64,000 nucleotides of DNA from assembly GCF_051962475.1 (NCBI RefSeq), contig NZ_JBQCCF010000019.1:35029-99028 (forward strand), in the 5' to 3' direction. The DNA is from Dyella_A sp051962475. GTDB taxonomy: Bacteria > Pseudomonadota > Gammaproteobacteria > Xanthomonadales > Rhodanobacteraceae. Positions 8,867 to 17,418 of the stretch are shown here, in pieces; the stretch's first letter is position 1, and the number at the start of each line of letters is the position of its first letter. Position numbers and translations under genes: made by a program. Under the pieces are notes generated by a model that worked only from the letters and a program-made list of their open reading frames with translations, was not told the origin of the DNA and did not search any database.

Positions 8867-10375
8867 TCAGGGCCGCATGCTGCCGGTGTCCAGCAGGCGC
8901 TGGTGCCAGGACAGCGCCTCGGGCAGCAGGTGTGGCGTGTGCAGCGCCTGGCTGTGCAACCAGGCGCGGTCGACGTAGTCCTGCAGCAGCGGGCGGAAGT
9001 CCGGGTGCGCGCAGTGGTGGATGATCGCGTGCGCGCGTTGCCGCGGCGACAGCCCGCGCAGGTCGGCCAGGCCCTGTTCGGTGACCACCACCGACACGTC
9101 GTGCTCGGTGTGGTCGACGTGGCTGACCATCGGCACGATGGTGGAGATGGCGCTGCCCTTGGCGGTGCTGGGCGTCATGAAGCAGGCGATGAAGCTGTTG
9201 CGCGCGAAGTCGCCCGAGCCGCCGATGCCGTTGATGATGCGCGTGCCGGCCACGTGGGTGGAGTTGACGTTGCCGTAGATGTCCGCCTCCACCATGCCGT
9301 TGAGGGCGAGGCAGCCGAGGCGGCGGATAAGCTCGGCGTGGTTGGAGATCTCCTGCGGGCGCAGCACGATGCGCTGGCGGTAGTGGTCGATGTGCGCCAC
9401 GAAATCCGCCACACCCGCCGGGCTCAGCGACAGCGCGGTGGCCGAGGCCATGGTGATCAGGCCGTCGCGGATCAGCCCGAGCATCGCGTCCTGGATCACC
9501 TCGGTATACGCGGTGAGCTGCGCGAAGCCGCCTTCGCGCAGCCCCTCCAGCACCGCGTTGGCGATGTTGCCTACGCCCGACTGCAGCGGCAGCAGATGTG
9601 CCGGCAGGCGGCCACGCGCCACCTCGTGGCGGAAGAACTCCACCAGATGACCGGCGATGCGTCGGCTGGTGTCGTCGGGCGCGGCGAACGGGGTGAGCCG
9701 GTCCGGCCCGTGCGTTTCCACTACTGCCACCACTTTGGAGGGGGTCACGCGCAGATAGGGCTCGCCGATGCGCTGGCCGGGCGAGGTCAACGGGATCGGT
9801 ACGCCGTGAGGCGGCGGCGGGCAACTGGCGATGTCGTGCATGCCCTCGAGCGCGGCCGGCTGGTCGACGTTGACCTCCAGAATCACCGCGTCGGCCAGTT
9901 CCAGCCAGGTGGCGTTGTTGCCCACCGAGGTGGAGGGCACGAGCCGGCTGTCCGGCAGGATCGCCGCCACTTCGATCACCGCCACGTCGATCTTGCCGAA
10001 GAAGCCCGAGCGCGCGAACTGCGCCACGTGGCCGAGATGGATGTCCATGTAGTCGATCTGCCCGCGGTTGATGCGTTCGCGCAACTCGGGATCGGACTGG
10101 TAGGGCAGGCGGAAGTCGATGCCGCCGGTGCGCGCCAGCACGCCGTCCAGCTCCGGCGCGGTGGAGGCGCCGGTGAGCATGCGGATGCCGAAGCGCTCGC
10201 CGTGTTCGTGCGCCGCGGCGATGCGCGCGGCCAGCGCCAGCGGCACCTGCTTGGGGTAGCCCGCGCCGGTGAAGCCGCTCATGCCCACGGTCATGCCGGG
10301 CCGGATGAAGCCGGCGGCGTGGTCCGCGCTGGCGAGACGGGTGGCGAGGAGGGGGCAGCGGATGTGCGAGCTCAT
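8867..10375 (-). CDS. Acetyl-CoA hydrolase/transferase (succinyl-CoA:acetate CoA-transferase type)
   Basis: 502 residues, the normal length for the Ach1/AarC/ScpC family. Key blocks: GMSGFTGAGYPKQVP near the start, PSTSVGNNATW, and AYTEVIQD at 289-296 in which Glu292 matches the catalytic glutamate that forms the enzyme-CoA thioester. Later GNVNSTHVAGTRIINGIGGS and VVVTEQGLADLRGLSPRQRA are diagnostic. The enzyme moves CoA between succinate or other short acids and acetate, linking acetate overflow to the TCA cycle. ATG at 10373-10375. Monocistronic by context; convergent with the acyltransferase gene. Confidence 0.92.
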   Translation of the reverse strand: MSSHIRCPLLATRLASADHAAGFIRPGMTVGMSGFTGAGYPKQVPLALAARIAAAHEHGERFGIRMLTGASTAPELDGVLARTGGIDFRLPYQSDPELRERINRGQIDYMDIHLGHVAQFARSGFFGKIDVAVIEVAAILPDSRLVPSTSVGNNATWLELADAVILEVNVDQPAALEGMHDIASCPPPPHGVPIPLTSPGQRIGEPYLRVTPSKVVAVVETHGPDRLTPFAAPDDTSRRIAGHLVEFFRHEVARGRLPAHLLPLQSGVGNIANAVLEGLREGGFAQLTAYTEVIQDAMLGLIRDGLITMASATALSLSPAGVADFVAHIDHYRQRIVLRPQEISNHAELIRRLGCLALNGMVEADIYGNVNSTHVAGTRIINGIGGSGDFARNSFIACFMTPSTAKGSAISTIVPMVSHVDHTEHDVSVVVTEQGLADLRGLSPRQRAHAIIHHCAHPDFRPLLQDYVDRAWLHSQALHTPHLLPEALSWHQRLLDTGSMRP

Positions 10376-10488
10376 GATCGATGTCCGGGGGCAGCCGCTG
10401 GCATCCTAGGCCCGGCCGCAGCAGCGGCATTGACCTTGATCGCCTGTGGCTCACTACACTGCTGCCAGCAGCGGGAACGGGGGAATAC

Positions 10489-11301
10489 ATGCGCACACAT
10501 CACCGGGCCGCCTGGGTGCTGACTATGCTGGTCATGCTGTTGCCGTCCGGCGGCATCAGCGCAACTGACACACTTTCGCCAGTCACCGTGTCGGTCACCG
10601 ACACCTGGCCGCAGGGTGACGACATCACCCTCGGCCGCAACCAGAACTTCTACCTGCGCTTGGCCTACCGCAGCCCCACGCCGGCCGGCATCTGGATCCA
10701 GCCGTATTTCCACGGCGAGCCAGCGAAGGTCGGCAGCAGCCCGTCGACGCGCTACAGCGGCGAGGGCGAGGCGCTGGGCTGGTTCTTTTTCATGCAGCCG
10801 GGCGACGAGGTGGACGAGATCCGCATCACCGCCGGGGACGGCCGCCTGGACCACACGCCCGTAGTGGCCACGTATCCAGTGCACCTCACCGGCGGATTCG
10901 AGCCGGCGGCGGACGAGGCGCCGCCCGAATGGGTGGAACGCCTGCGTGCGCGCGACAAGGCGCAGCAACAGGCCGCGCGGCAGCAGGCGGCGAGCGAGCC
11001 GGTGAGCGCGGGAAGCATCGCGTTCTTCAGCGCCTTCATGCTGGCGATGTTCGCCATCGGCCTGATCGGGCTGGTCGCCCCGGCCTGGGCGCTGTGGCGA
11101 TGGCGCGGCCTGTGGCGTGGACTGGCCGCGATTCCGGCTGCGGTGATGGCGTGGGCCGTGCTCAACATCGTGGTGGGCGTGGCACGTGATCCCAGCTCGC
11201 ACAACCTGTGGCCGTTCGAGATACTGATGTTCGGCGGCTTCAGCGCCGCGAGCATGGCGGTGCTGGCGCTGTTCCGTCGGGTATTCCGACGTTCGGCGTA
11301 A
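10489..11301 (+). CDS. Hypothetical secreted/membrane-anchored protein
   Basis: 270 residues. ATG at 10489 is followed by a signal peptide ending at GGISA (about 1-24), then a beta-rich extracytoplasmic domain of about 120 residues (VTVSVTDTWPQGDDITLG, WFFFMQPGDEVDEIRI), a charged QQQAARQQAA stretch, and three transmembrane helices in the last 90 residues. The C-terminus FRRVFRRSA is strongly positive, as expected for a cytoplasmic tail. I do not recognise a family. The frame is open from 10381, but that extension overlaps the divergent CoA-transferase promoter region. Confidence 0.6.
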   Translation: MRTHHRAAWVLTMLVMLLPSGGISATDTLSPVTVSVTDTWPQGDDITLGRNQNFYLRLAYRSPTPAGIWIQPYFHGEPAKVGSSPSTRYSGEGEALGWFFFMQPGDEVDEIRITAGDGRLDHTPVVATYPVHLTGGFEPAADEAPPEWVERLRARDKAQQQAARQQAASEPVSAGSIAFFSAFMLAMFAIGLIGLVAPAWALWRWRGLWRGLAAIPAAVMAWAVLNIVVGVARDPSSHNLWPFEILMFGGFSAASMAVLALFRRVFRRSA

Positions 11302-11343
11302 GGCGGTGCGCCTCCCGCGACGGTCCGCAGGAGGCGCGTTGCA

Positions 11344-13566
11344 TCACTGGCCCGGGTGGTAGACGCGCTCGGTGTGGCCCTTGAGCTGCTCGGGCCAGAA
11401 GTACACCTCGCGCAGGTTGCCGGTGGTGTAGCGCTCGGCCTCGTCGTTGAAGTGCTTCGACTCCGGATGGCCGCTCTCGCCGCCGGCGGTGATCGCGCGG
11501 GCGCTCACCTTCGGGCCGAACTCCACCACCGCCACGAAGCTGTTGCCGCTGGTGCCGTAGTAGCGCTTCGTGCCCGGCCAGCGGTGCGCGCCGAAGGAGG
11601 CCAGCGAGCCCCAGCGCGAGGAGGTAAACGGCACCGGGATGCTCGGCTTGGCGTCGTCGAACGGCTGCTGGATGTCGCCGGTGAGGCGCTGGAAGCGGTT
11701 TACCTCACCCCACGGCACGCCCCAGTGGCCGAAGTCGTGTTCGAGGCGATCGACCGCTTCGGCCAGCGCATGCAGGCGTTGCTGCGGGCCGGCCTTCTCG
11801 GCCATCACGTCGTAGATCGACAGGCCTTCGGCGGTGTCCGCCTTGCTCACCTCGTCCCACAGCGTGTCGCCCCAGAACACCGCCAGCGTGGTCGGCATCG
11901 AGGCGATGCCCCAGCGGTAGTCCCACGTGCGCAGCAGGGCGATCGGGCCGCGCAGCTTGTTCTTGAGCGGATCGCTCGCCGGCAGCGCGTCGTAATCGTG
12001 GATCAGCACCGGCAGCTGGCGCGCGAAGGCCGGCAGGTAGGAGTCGAACGCCATGCTGATCAGCGACGAGCGCGTCACCTCTTTGGCGCCGGTGAGCAGG
12101 CGCGTGGCGTGCAGGCCGCGCGGGTTCTCGCCGAAGGTGTCCATGTAGCGCGGGAAGTCGGCCTGCTTCGGGCTGTTGGGGCCGGCGGCGGAGTAGGGCC
12201 AGTCGTTGGTGTTGAAGGCCCAGCCGTTGGACGGGTTCACCACCTGCGGCAGCTGGCTCAGCGGGGTGAGGCCGTGCCAGTCGGTGGCCGGGTCGGAGCC
12301 GTCCACGGGCTTCGTGTAATCGAAGCGGTTATCGCGCTTGGGCACGAACTGTGGCATCAGGAACGCCGTCTCACCCTTATCGTCGGCGAACAGCGTGTTG
12401 TTCGACGAGTTGGCCTTGAGCTCGGCTACCTTCATGTAGCTGGCCAGGTCGTGCGTCCTGGTGCGCAGCCAGCTCTGCTCCAACGCCGGGATCGGCGTGT
12501 TCATCAGCGCCTCGGCGACCCAGGTGTCGCCGTCCTTGCGCACGATCGGGCCGTGGTGGGTGAAGTACGCAGTGAAGGTGCGCTTGGCCATCGAGCCGTC
12601 CTTCGCGCGGTAGACCAGCGTGATCTCTCGCGAGGTCATTGGGCGCAGTTCCTTGCCGTAGCGATAGAACGGCTTGCCGTCCTTGCGCACGATGGTCTCG
12701 GCGAACTCGTCCACCGCGTCCAGGCCGGTGGAGGTGTGCATCCAGCCCACGTGCTGGTTGAAGCCCTGGTAGATGAAGAACTGGCCCCAGGTGACCGCGC
12801 CGTACGCGTCGAGCCCCTCGTCGCTGGTCATCTGCAGTTCGGAGCGGAAGAAGAACGAGGTATGCGGGTTGATCAGCAGCAGCGCGTGGCCGTCGGCGGT
12901 GAGCTTCGGTGCGATGGCGATGCCGTTGGAGCCGGTCGGCTCGGCCCAGCTGGGTTTCACCTCCACCTGCGCCAACGGCGCATCCGCGGGCTGGCCGTAG
13001 AAATCCTTGAGCTGCTTGAGATCGACCCGCTCGATGTCGCCGCCGATGCTGCCCTCGGTGAACGAGAGCGCCATCCACGGTTCGAAATGGGTGATCACTT
13101 CCGGATGCACGTCCGGATGCGTGGCAAGGTAGTAGTTCAGGCCGTCCGCCCAGGCGTCCATCAGCCGGCGCAGCCACGCCGGGCTCTGACCGTAGAGCTT
13201 CTGCAGCTCGACCGGATCGATGAACAACTGCTGGCGCAGATCCAGCCAGATCGCCGATTCACCCTTGGCCTCGGCCATGCGGCCGAGCGAGAGCAGGTAG
13301 TTGGTTTCCACGCGGTGGAAGTCGTCCTCGGCCTGCGCGTAGGCCATGCCGAATACCGCGTCGGCGTCGGTCTTGCCGTGCACGTGGGCGATGCCCCAGT
13401 CGTCGCGGGTGATCGTTACCGCCTGCGCTTCGCGCTGCCAGGGGATACGCGCGCCTTCATCGGCGTGTGCCGGGGCGCCCGCCAGCAGGCTCACGGCGAA
13501 GGCGGCCGCTGCAATGGCGAGATGGGCGGAGCGCGGCGCCGCCGCAGTCGTCGGACAAGTCAGCAT
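11344..13566 (-). CDS. Penicillin/acyl-homoserine lactone acylase family protein
   Basis: 740 residues. A signal peptide (residues 1-35, ending APAHA) directs export. Ntn-hydrolase of family S45: the alpha chain begins with VTITRDDWGIAHVHGKTDADA and the autocatalytic cleavage site is TGSNGIAIAP, making Ser213 the nucleophile at the N-terminus of the beta chain. Downstream are INPHTSFFF, FNTNDWP and GEVNRFQRLTGD. Homologues cleave penicillins, aculeacin-type lipopeptides, or AHL signals (PvdQ/QuiP); the substrate cannot be assigned here. GGGGAG lies 5 nt before the ATG. Periplasmic heterodimer after processing. Confidence 0.88.
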   Translation of the reverse strand: MLTCPTTAAAPRSAHLAIAAAAFAVSLLAGAPAHADEGARIPWQREAQAVTITRDDWGIAHVHGKTDADAVFGMAYAQAEDDFHRVETNYLLSLGRMAEAKGESAIWLDLRQQLFIDPVELQKLYGQSPAWLRRLMDAWADGLNYYLATHPDVHPEVITHFEPWMALSFTEGSIGGDIERVDLKQLKDFYGQPADAPLAQVEVKPSWAEPTGSNGIAIAPKLTADGHALLLINPHTSFFFRSELQMTSDEGLDAYGAVTWGQFFIYQGFNQHVGWMHTSTGLDAVDEFAETIVRKDGKPFYRYGKELRPMTSREITLVYRAKDGSMAKRTFTAYFTHHGPIVRKDGDTWVAEALMNTPIPALEQSWLRTRTHDLASYMKVAELKANSSNNTLFADDKGETAFLMPQFVPKRDNRFDYTKPVDGSDPATDWHGLTPLSQLPQVVNPSNGWAFNTNDWPYSAAGPNSPKQADFPRYMDTFGENPRGLHATRLLTGAKEVTRSSLISMAFDSYLPAFARQLPVLIHDYDALPASDPLKNKLRGPIALLRTWDYRWGIASMPTTLAVFWGDTLWDEVSKADTAEGLSIYDVMAEKAGPQQRLHALAEAVDRLEHDFGHWGVPWGEVNRFQRLTGDIQQPFDDAKPSIPVPFTSSRWGSLASFGAHRWPGTKRYYGTSGNSFVAVVEFGPKVSARAITAGGESGHPESKHFNDEAERYTTGNLREVYFWPEQLKGHTERVYHPGQ

Positions 13567-13713
13567 GAAGCTCCCCTCGGGTCACGAATCCGTCTTATGT
13601 ACCCCAGTCGGCCGCGCTTGGCGACGGTACGCCGGCGCACGGCACCTTTGGCATATGACGGCGCTGGCGCGCGGGGCGCACGATCGGCCCGGTCAACCAT
13701 GGAGGACACCTGC

Positions 13714-14679
13714 ATGCTCGCGCTCATGCTTGCCGCGGCAACGGCCACCACGGCCCAGGCCGTGCCCACCCAGTACGAGGCCGGCCATTTCTACGCCACC
13801 CCGCAGACTACCGGTGGGCAGTCGCTGCACCTGCTGGTCGATACCGGTGGCGGCGGTGCGGCCGGCATGTACTGGATCACCGCCGGCACCGCGAGCCACC
13901 TGCATCTGAAGGCGGGGCCGTGCGCCGAAGACGCCTCGATCAGGGTGGCGCCGGCGCCGACGTTCGAGCCCGGCGCTGGGTTGCCTGTGCCGCAGGGCGC
14001 CTGCGGTGGCTCGGTGATGATCAACGAGGTGCCGCACGAGAAGACCGGGGAAGACGGGCAGCTTGGAGCGAGCTACCTCGGCACCCGTGCGTGGACGTTC
14101 GACTATCCCGCGCACCGCCTCGTCGCCGAAGGCGGTCACTGGGCACCTGCGGTAGGCACGCACCGCACGCCGCTGGGTTTCCGGCATGAGGCAGGAGAGC
14201 CCGCCCTGTATTTCCCGCGCATCGTAGTGCAGGTCGACGGCCAGCCGATCGACTTTCTGCTCGACACGGGCGCCACGGCGCATCCCACGGCGGAGGGCAA
14301 GCGCATCGTCGGCACCGAGACCGTGCATGGCTTCGGCGTCACCAGCTACATCACCACCAGCATGCTGGATCGCTGGCATGCCGCGCATCCGGACTGGCGC
14401 GTGGTGACGCAGGGCGACGATCTGTTCGGCCCGTCACACGTGATGCGGCTGATCGAGGTGCCGAAACTGGTGATTGCCGGTTGGACGGTGGGGCCGGTGT
14501 GGTTCACCGAGCGGCCAGACAAGAATTTCCACCAGTTCATGGCGCAGATGATGGACAAGCCGCCGGAAGGCGCGATCGGCGGCAATGTGTTCGATCACTT
14601 CCGCATGACGCTGGACTACCCGCACGCCACCGCCTGGTTCGACTGCGCGCGCGGCTGCACGAGAGCTGTCGAACCCTAA
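13714..14679 (+). CDS. Two-lobed retropepsin-like aspartic protease homologue
   Basis: 321 residues with a short signal peptide (MLALMLAAATATTAQA). It carries two aspartic-protease motifs: LLVDTGGGG (Asp43) and FLLDTGATAH (Asp184). Each is followed by a G-x-L/N-G block and an F-x-Y-P-x-x-R-like strand (QLGASYLGTRAWTFDYP near 116-132, then AIGGNVFDHFRMTLDYP near the end). This looks like an internal duplication of the retropepsin-like (PF13650/PF13975) unit, giving a pepsin-like single chain with one Asp per lobe. Start chosen at 13714 because GGAGG at 13701-13705 is correctly spaced; an ATG at 13699 lies within that site. Confidence 0.75.
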   Translation: MLALMLAAATATTAQAVPTQYEAGHFYATPQTTGGQSLHLLVDTGGGGAAGMYWITAGTASHLHLKAGPCAEDASIRVAPAPTFEPGAGLPVPQGACGGSVMINEVPHEKTGEDGQLGASYLGTRAWTFDYPAHRLVAEGGHWAPAVGTHRTPLGFRHEAGEPALYFPRIVVQVDGQPIDFLLDTGATAHPTAEGKRIVGTETVHGFGVTSYITTSMLDRWHAAHPDWRVVTQGDDLFGPSHVMRLIEVPKLVIAGWTVGPVWFTERPDKNFHQFMAQMMDKPPEGAIGGNVFDHFRMTLDYPHATAWFDCARGCTRAVEP

Positions 14680-14936
14680 CAAGGAGAAAGCGGTAGAGGC
14701 CTCGGGGCGCGTCGTGCAAGCCGAACCAGCCGCTCGGCCAGGCGTTGTTCGAACGTGGCGCTCAACGCGATCAGCGTGGCCATCGCCTTGATGCCGCGGC
14801 GGGTCAACAGCACCCGCTTGGCGCGGCCATCGTACGGATCGGCGACGTTGGTGAGGTGGCCCGATTGGGTGAGCGCACCCACCAGGTAGGCTCTGCTTGG
14901 TCATGCCCGCGCGCTCGGCCAGGATCCTCGTGCGAC
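14676..14936 (-). pseudogene. MarR-family regulator remnant
   Basis: In the minus strand, RTRILAERAGMTKQSL (14936 to about 14887) is a clear MarR winged-helix recognition segment. The expected next residues, LVGALTQSGHLTNVADPYD and GRAKRVLLTRRGIKAM, are found intact but in another frame, beginning at about 14882. One or a few bases have therefore been lost or gained around 14883-14887. The N-terminal half of a normal ~140-residue MarR is not recognisable upstream, and the C-terminus degrades into ARRAPRPLPLSPC. It lies between the protease-like gene and the oxidoreductase, and may once have controlled the latter. Confidence 0.75.
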
Positions 14937-15013
14937 CCGGCGCGCGCCATCTTCACGCCGCCTCCCGTTGCGCCTGCCTACGCTCCGCCCTTGGCACGGG
15001 TTTGGAGGCGGGC

Positions 15014-17311
15014 ATGAGCGACAAGCACGACAACTACGACGAATCCATCCAGTACGAAGGCCCGGCCGGCGGCTGGGGTTCGCTCAAGGGCATGGGCAAG
15101 GTGTTCGCGCGCGAGCTGTCCACGCCCGCGGTCGCCGAGACGCTGATGCGCCAGAACAAGGCCGGCGGTTACATGTGCAGTTCCTGCGCCTGGGGCAAGC
15201 CGGCCCACCCGTACCCGTTCGAGTTCTGTGAGAACGGCGCCAAGGCCACCATCTGGGATCTCACCCGCGATCGCTGCACCCCGGAATTCTTCGCCGAGCA
15301 CACCGTCACCGAACTGCTGGACTGGGCCGACTACGACCTGGAGATGCAGGGGCGCCTGACCGAGCCGCTGCGCTACGACCCGGCCAGCGACAAGTACGTC
15401 GCCTGCCGCTGGGACGAGGCCTTCACCGGCATCGCCCGCGAGCTCAACGCGCTGGCGCCGAAGTCGGTGGTGTTCTACGCCTCGGGCAAGGCCTCGCTGG
15501 AAGCGTCGTATCTCTACGCGCTGTTCGCCCGGTTGTACGGCAACAACAACCTGCCGGACAGCTCCAACATGTGCCACGAGACTACCTCGGTCGGCCTGAA
15601 GAAGGTCACCGGCTCGCCGGTGGGCACCTGCATCCTGGAAGACTTCGAGCACTGCGACGCCATCTTCTATTTCGGCCAGAACCCCGGCACCAACAGCCCG
15701 CGCTTCCTGCACGGCCTCAAGAGCGCGGTCGAGCGCGGCTGCCGCATCGTGGTGTTCAACCCGGTGCGCGAGCAGGGGCTGGTGCGCTTCATCAATCCGC
15801 AGAATCCCGCGCAGATGCTTACCGGGCATGCCACCGAGCTGGCCCACATGTACCTGCAGGTGAAACCCGGCGGTGATATCGCGGCCTTGATGGGGCTGTG
15901 CAAACGCGTGCTGGTGGCCGACGACGCGGCGCAGGCGGCCGGTGGCCCGCGCGTGCTCGATGCCGCCTTCATCGAGCAGCACACGAAGGGCTTCGAGGCG
16001 TTCGTCGCCAAGGCGCGCGCCACCGGCTGGGACGAGATCGAGCGCGCCTCCGGACTGACCCGTGCCGACCTGGAGGCGGCGGCGGACGTCTATGTCGAGT
16101 CGGAGCGGGTGATCGGCGTGTACGGCATGGGTCTCACCCAGCACGTGCACGGCTCGCAGGCCATCGGCATGCTGGTGAATCTGCTGCTGATGCGCGGCAA
16201 CATCGGCCGCGAAGGCGCCGGCATCTCGCCGGTGCGCGGGCACTCCAACGTGCAAGGGCAGCGCACCGTGGGCATTTCGGAAAAGCCCGAGCTGGTGCCG
16301 CTGGACCGGCTCGCCGAGATGTTCGATTTCGAGCCGCCGCGCGAAAAAGGCCTGACTACGGTGGACGCGTGCGAGGGCATCCGCGACGGCAGTGTGCAGG
16401 GCTTCGTCAGTCTGGGTGGCAACTTCGTGCGCGCCATCCCCGACCGCGACGTGATGGAGCCGGCCTGGCGCCAGCAGGCGCTCACGGTCTACATCGCCAC
16501 CAAGCTCAACCGCAGCCATCTGGTGCACGGGCGCGTGTCCTACCTGCTGCCGTGCCTGGCCCGCCCGGAGGAGGACATGCAGCAGAGCGGGCCGCAGTCG
16601 GTGTCGATCGAGGACAGCTTCAGCCACATCCACGGCTCGATCGGCAAGCGCAAGCCGGCCAGCGAACACCTGCTGTCCGAACCGGCGATCGTCGCCGGCA
16701 TGGCCAAGGCCACGTTGGCGGCCAACCCCAAGCTGCAGTGGGACGCCTGGATCGCCGACTACAGCCGGATCCGCGATCTGATCGCCGAGACCTACCCGGA
16801 GCAGTTCCACGATTTCAACCAGCGCATGTTCCAGCCCGGCGGCTTCTATCGCGGCAACGCTGCGCACGAGCGTATCTGGAAGACCGACAGCGGCAAGGCC
16901 GAGTTTACCGATCCCAGCGTGCTGTCCTCGCTGGGCGTGGGCGAGGCGCCGGGCCGCTATCACCTGATTACGCTGCGCTCCAACGACCAGTTCAACACCA
17001 CCATCTACGGCCACAGCGACCGCCTGCGCGGGCTGGAGGGCTCGCGCGAGATCGTGCTGATCAATCCGGCGGAGATGGAGCGCGCCGGCCTCGAGGAAGG
17101 CGACGTGGTGAGCCTGGTCGGCGATGCGGGCGACGATGTGCAGCGCGAAGTGAACGGCCTGACCGTCGTCGCCTTCAACCTTCCCGATGGTTGCCTCGGC
17201 GGCTACTACCCGGAAATGAACCCCCTGGTGCCGCTGTGGTACCACGATCAGGCCTCGAAGACGCCGGCTTCCAAGGGCGTGCCGGTGCGCATCCGTCGCA
17301 CGGAACCGTGA
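15014..17311 (+). CDS. YdeP/FdhF-like molybdopterin oxidoreductase, alpha subunit
   Basis: 765 residues of the FdhF/YdeP group (TIGR01701 type). The N-terminal iron-sulfur region is atypical: CSSCAWGK (Cys55, Cys58) and FCENGAK (Cys72) in place of the four-cysteine cluster of formate dehydrogenases. Molybdopterin-domain blocks include DSSNMCHETT, IFYFGQNPGTNSPRF, VYGMGLTQHVHGSQ and RGNIGREGAGISPVRGHSN, and the C-terminal dinucleotide-binding domain has RSNDQFNTTIYGHSDR. E. coli YdeP is linked to acid resistance; the redox partner is unknown. GGAGGCGGGC precedes the ATG. No FdhD or partner subunit gene is adjacent. Confidence 0.9.
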   Translation: MSDKHDNYDESIQYEGPAGGWGSLKGMGKVFARELSTPAVAETLMRQNKAGGYMCSSCAWGKPAHPYPFEFCENGAKATIWDLTRDRCTPEFFAEHTVTELLDWADYDLEMQGRLTEPLRYDPASDKYVACRWDEAFTGIARELNALAPKSVVFYASGKASLEASYLYALFARLYGNNNLPDSSNMCHETTSVGLKKVTGSPVGTCILEDFEHCDAIFYFGQNPGTNSPRFLHGLKSAVERGCRIVVFNPVREQGLVRFINPQNPAQMLTGHATELAHMYLQVKPGGDIAALMGLCKRVLVADDAAQAAGGPRVLDAAFIEQHTKGFEAFVAKARATGWDEIERASGLTRADLEAAADVYVESERVIGVYGMGLTQHVHGSQAIGMLVNLLLMRGNIGREGAGISPVRGHSNVQGQRTVGISEKPELVPLDRLAEMFDFEPPREKGLTTVDACEGIRDGSVQGFVSLGGNFVRAIPDRDVMEPAWRQQALTVYIATKLNRSHLVHGRVSYLLPCLARPEEDMQQSGPQSVSIEDSFSHIHGSIGKRKPASEHLLSEPAIVAGMAKATLAANPKLQWDAWIADYSRIRDLIAETYPEQFHDFNQRMFQPGGFYRGNAAHERIWKTDSGKAEFTDPSVLSSLGVGEAPGRYHLITLRSNDQFNTTIYGHSDRLRGLEGSREIVLINPAEMERAGLEEGDVVSLVGDAGDDVQREVNGLTVVAFNLPDGCLGGYYPEMNPLVPLWYHDQASKTPASKGVPVRIRRTEP

Positions 17312-17418
17312 TCGCTCGTGGCGATGCGCCGCCTCCGATCACGGTTCCGGATGCGCGTTTCGTGGCAAGGTAGCGAAACAACACAACGCATCACCGGCAT
17401 CGAAGACAGGGGGGCCTG

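Noticed and set aside
11356..13713. Very long plus-strand open frame running into the two-lobed protease-like gene
   Set aside because: It is antisense to the acylase gene and has no coding character before 13714; only the part with a ribosome-binding site and signal peptide is real.
14978..17245. 755-codon minus-strand frame opposite the YdeP-type gene
   Set aside because: Mirror of the molybdopterin enzyme; composition and lack of motifs mark it as a shadow.
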